Assembly (NCBI GenBank): GCA_021604265.1
Contig: BQIY01000107.1
Coordinates: 1-7,220 of the forward strand
Origin: Nitrospirales bacterium
Lineage (GTDB): Bacteria > Nitrospirota > Nitrospiria > Nitrospirales > UBA8639
Length of the DNA stretch: 7,220 nt
Direction of reading: 5' to 3'
Under the pieces are notes generated by a model. It had not been told where the DNA came from. It searched no databases and worked only from the letters and a program-made list of their open reading frames with translations. Made by a program: the position numbers and the translations under genes. Position 1 is the stretch's first letter; every line of letters starts with the position of its first letter. Of the stretch, positions 6,575 to 7,220 are shown piece after piece.

Positions 6575-6732
6575 TTTTTTCCGAGCGATAGCGAATCCAA
6601 CGAACTTTCGGCCGGACCATTCTCGCTGACACAGCGTGATAACCCACTGCAGACGTCGGAATTTTTTTGGAACGGCTATCGGCTTCACGAGAGATATTTT
6701 CTTCTTCGAACAATCTCGTCTTGGACAGGCTC
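6575..6732. other. Convergent intergenic gap between rlpA-like and DUF2278 genes
   Basis: No coding signal is evident. T-runs at 6575-6580 and 6662-6668 are present, but neither follows a clear GC-rich stem. The only notable structure is the hairpin at 6620-6640. The two genes end here from opposite directions. Confidence 0.4.
6620..6640. repeat. Hairpin in the convergent gap
   Basis: CGCTG (6624-6628) and CAGCG (6632-6636) pair around a three-base ACA loop. After one T-T mismatch, ATC (6620-6622) pairs with GAT (6638-6640). The result is an eight-pair interrupted stem between two converging genes. No T-run follows on either strand, so it is not a standard intrinsic terminator, although it could protect 3' ends. 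Confidence 0.35.
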
Positions 6733-7220
6733 CTAGAAAATCAGTGTCCAACCTTGTCTTTCAGCATCTTTTTTCGTGTAGGACACGCCGTCGATTTTCA
6801 TGCCCTTCTGATCAACCAGTGTAATGATGCCGCCCTTATTGGAAAGTTGCGCCGCGTCTCCTGACAACGTGACACGCAGGGTATCGCCAGATTCTATCGT
6901 AAGCCCTGTCAGTTCTTCCCGTTTTTCATTTTTATCTATGAGGCCCCAACCAGCAAGATGTATTTGACTTGCCGTCGGGTTGAGGAGCGTGACGGTTTCC
7001 TTTCCTACATCTCCACCTTGAGGATTGACCTGTGCGGCAATAATCTTCATAAGCCCTTGAGGATCGTTTCCAGATTCCATAGGTATTGTGTGTCCCGTCT
7101 GATCATCGGTATGCCAGGACTGCGACTGAAATGCGAGAAAGATAGCTACCCATTGGTCTTCGTTGGGAAAGTGAATAAAGAGCGCTCCATCTTGCCACAC
7201 GCCATCATCTTTCATGAAAC
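6733..7220 (-). CDS. DUF2278 family protein with C-terminal lamin-tail domain (5' end outside window)
   Basis: The frame stays open to the window edge. Its first visible Met (7213-7215) lies in the middle of a conserved DUF2278 motif, so the gene starts further right and only the last 162 or so codons are present. Counting from that Met, DDGVWQDGALFIHF (3-16) and WVAIFLAFQSQSWHTDD (22-38) are the recognisable end of a DUF2278 (YukJ-like) domain. After a short linker, residues 55-158 fit a lamin-tail domain, a small immunoglobulin-like beta sandwich: LLNPTASQIHLAGWGLIDK, then a Gly/Asp-rich stretch, then ITLVDQKGMKIDGVSYT. The combination of the two is one I recall from database proteins. No catalytic function is known to me; lamin-tail domains in bacteria are often found in secreted or nucleic-acid-associated proteins. 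The missing N-terminus prevents judging export. It ends with TAG at 6735-6733. Confidence 0.75.
   Translation of the reverse strand, partial: FMKDDGVWQDGALFIHFPNEDQWVAIFLAFQSQSWHTDDQTGHTIPMESGNDPQGLMKIIAAQVNPQGGDVGKETVTLLNPTASQIHLAGWGLIDKNEKREELTGLTIESGDTLRVTLSGDAAQLSNKGGIITLVDQKGMKIDGVSYTKKDAERQGWTLIF

Noticed and set aside
6721..6751. Inverted repeat TTGGACA/TGTCCAA across the DUF2278 stop codon
   Set aside because: Seven pairs with a 17-base loop and no T-run are expected several times by chance in a window of this length.

Overview
The window looks like a piece of a Gram-negative bacterial chromosome. A Tat-exported molybdoenzyme, a periplasmic c-type cytochrome and a probable RlpA lipoprotein all imply a periplasm and outer membrane. 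The combination of a SoxC/SoxD pair, a histidine-rich TPR protein and this kind of RlpA reminds me of Nitrospira-like (Nitrospirota) genomes. That is an impression from protein style, not a demonstrated assignment.

Layout, left to right. (1) Positions 1-234 hold the C-terminal tail of a plus-strand gene cut by the window edge; it resembles the closing module of HD-type signalling proteins. (2) Positions 235-544 are a gene-free stretch with a perfect TATAAT box just before the next operon. (3) Positions 545-3907 form a tight three-gene plus-strand operon: soxC (sulfane/sulfite dehydrogenase molybdopterin subunit), a single-haem soxD-like cytochrome c, and a secreted TPR protein. Both junctions overlap (29 nt, then an ATGA stop/start). 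(4) Positions 3925-5595, on the minus strand, encode a polytopic membrane glycosyltransferase of the PMT/ArnT type, convergent with the operon. (5) Positions 5774-6574, on the plus strand, encode an RlpA-like cell-wall protein, divergent from the glycosyltransferase. (6) Positions 6733-7220, on the minus strand, hold the C-terminal part of a DUF2278 protein with a lamin-tail domain; its start lies beyond the window.

The functional centre is the soxC-soxD-TPR operon. SoxC binds the molybdenum cofactor and oxidises a sulfur substrate, the cytochrome takes the electrons, and the TPR protein is co-exported and translationally coupled. No soxXYZAB gene is visible here, and the cytochrome has one haem where classical SoxD has two. 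The pair may therefore work as a stand-alone sulfur-compound or sulfite dehydrogenase, not as part of a full Sox complex. The remaining genes are envelope-related or of unknown role, and nothing in the sequence links them to the operon. I saw no RNA gene, CRISPR array, insertion sequence or phage gene.
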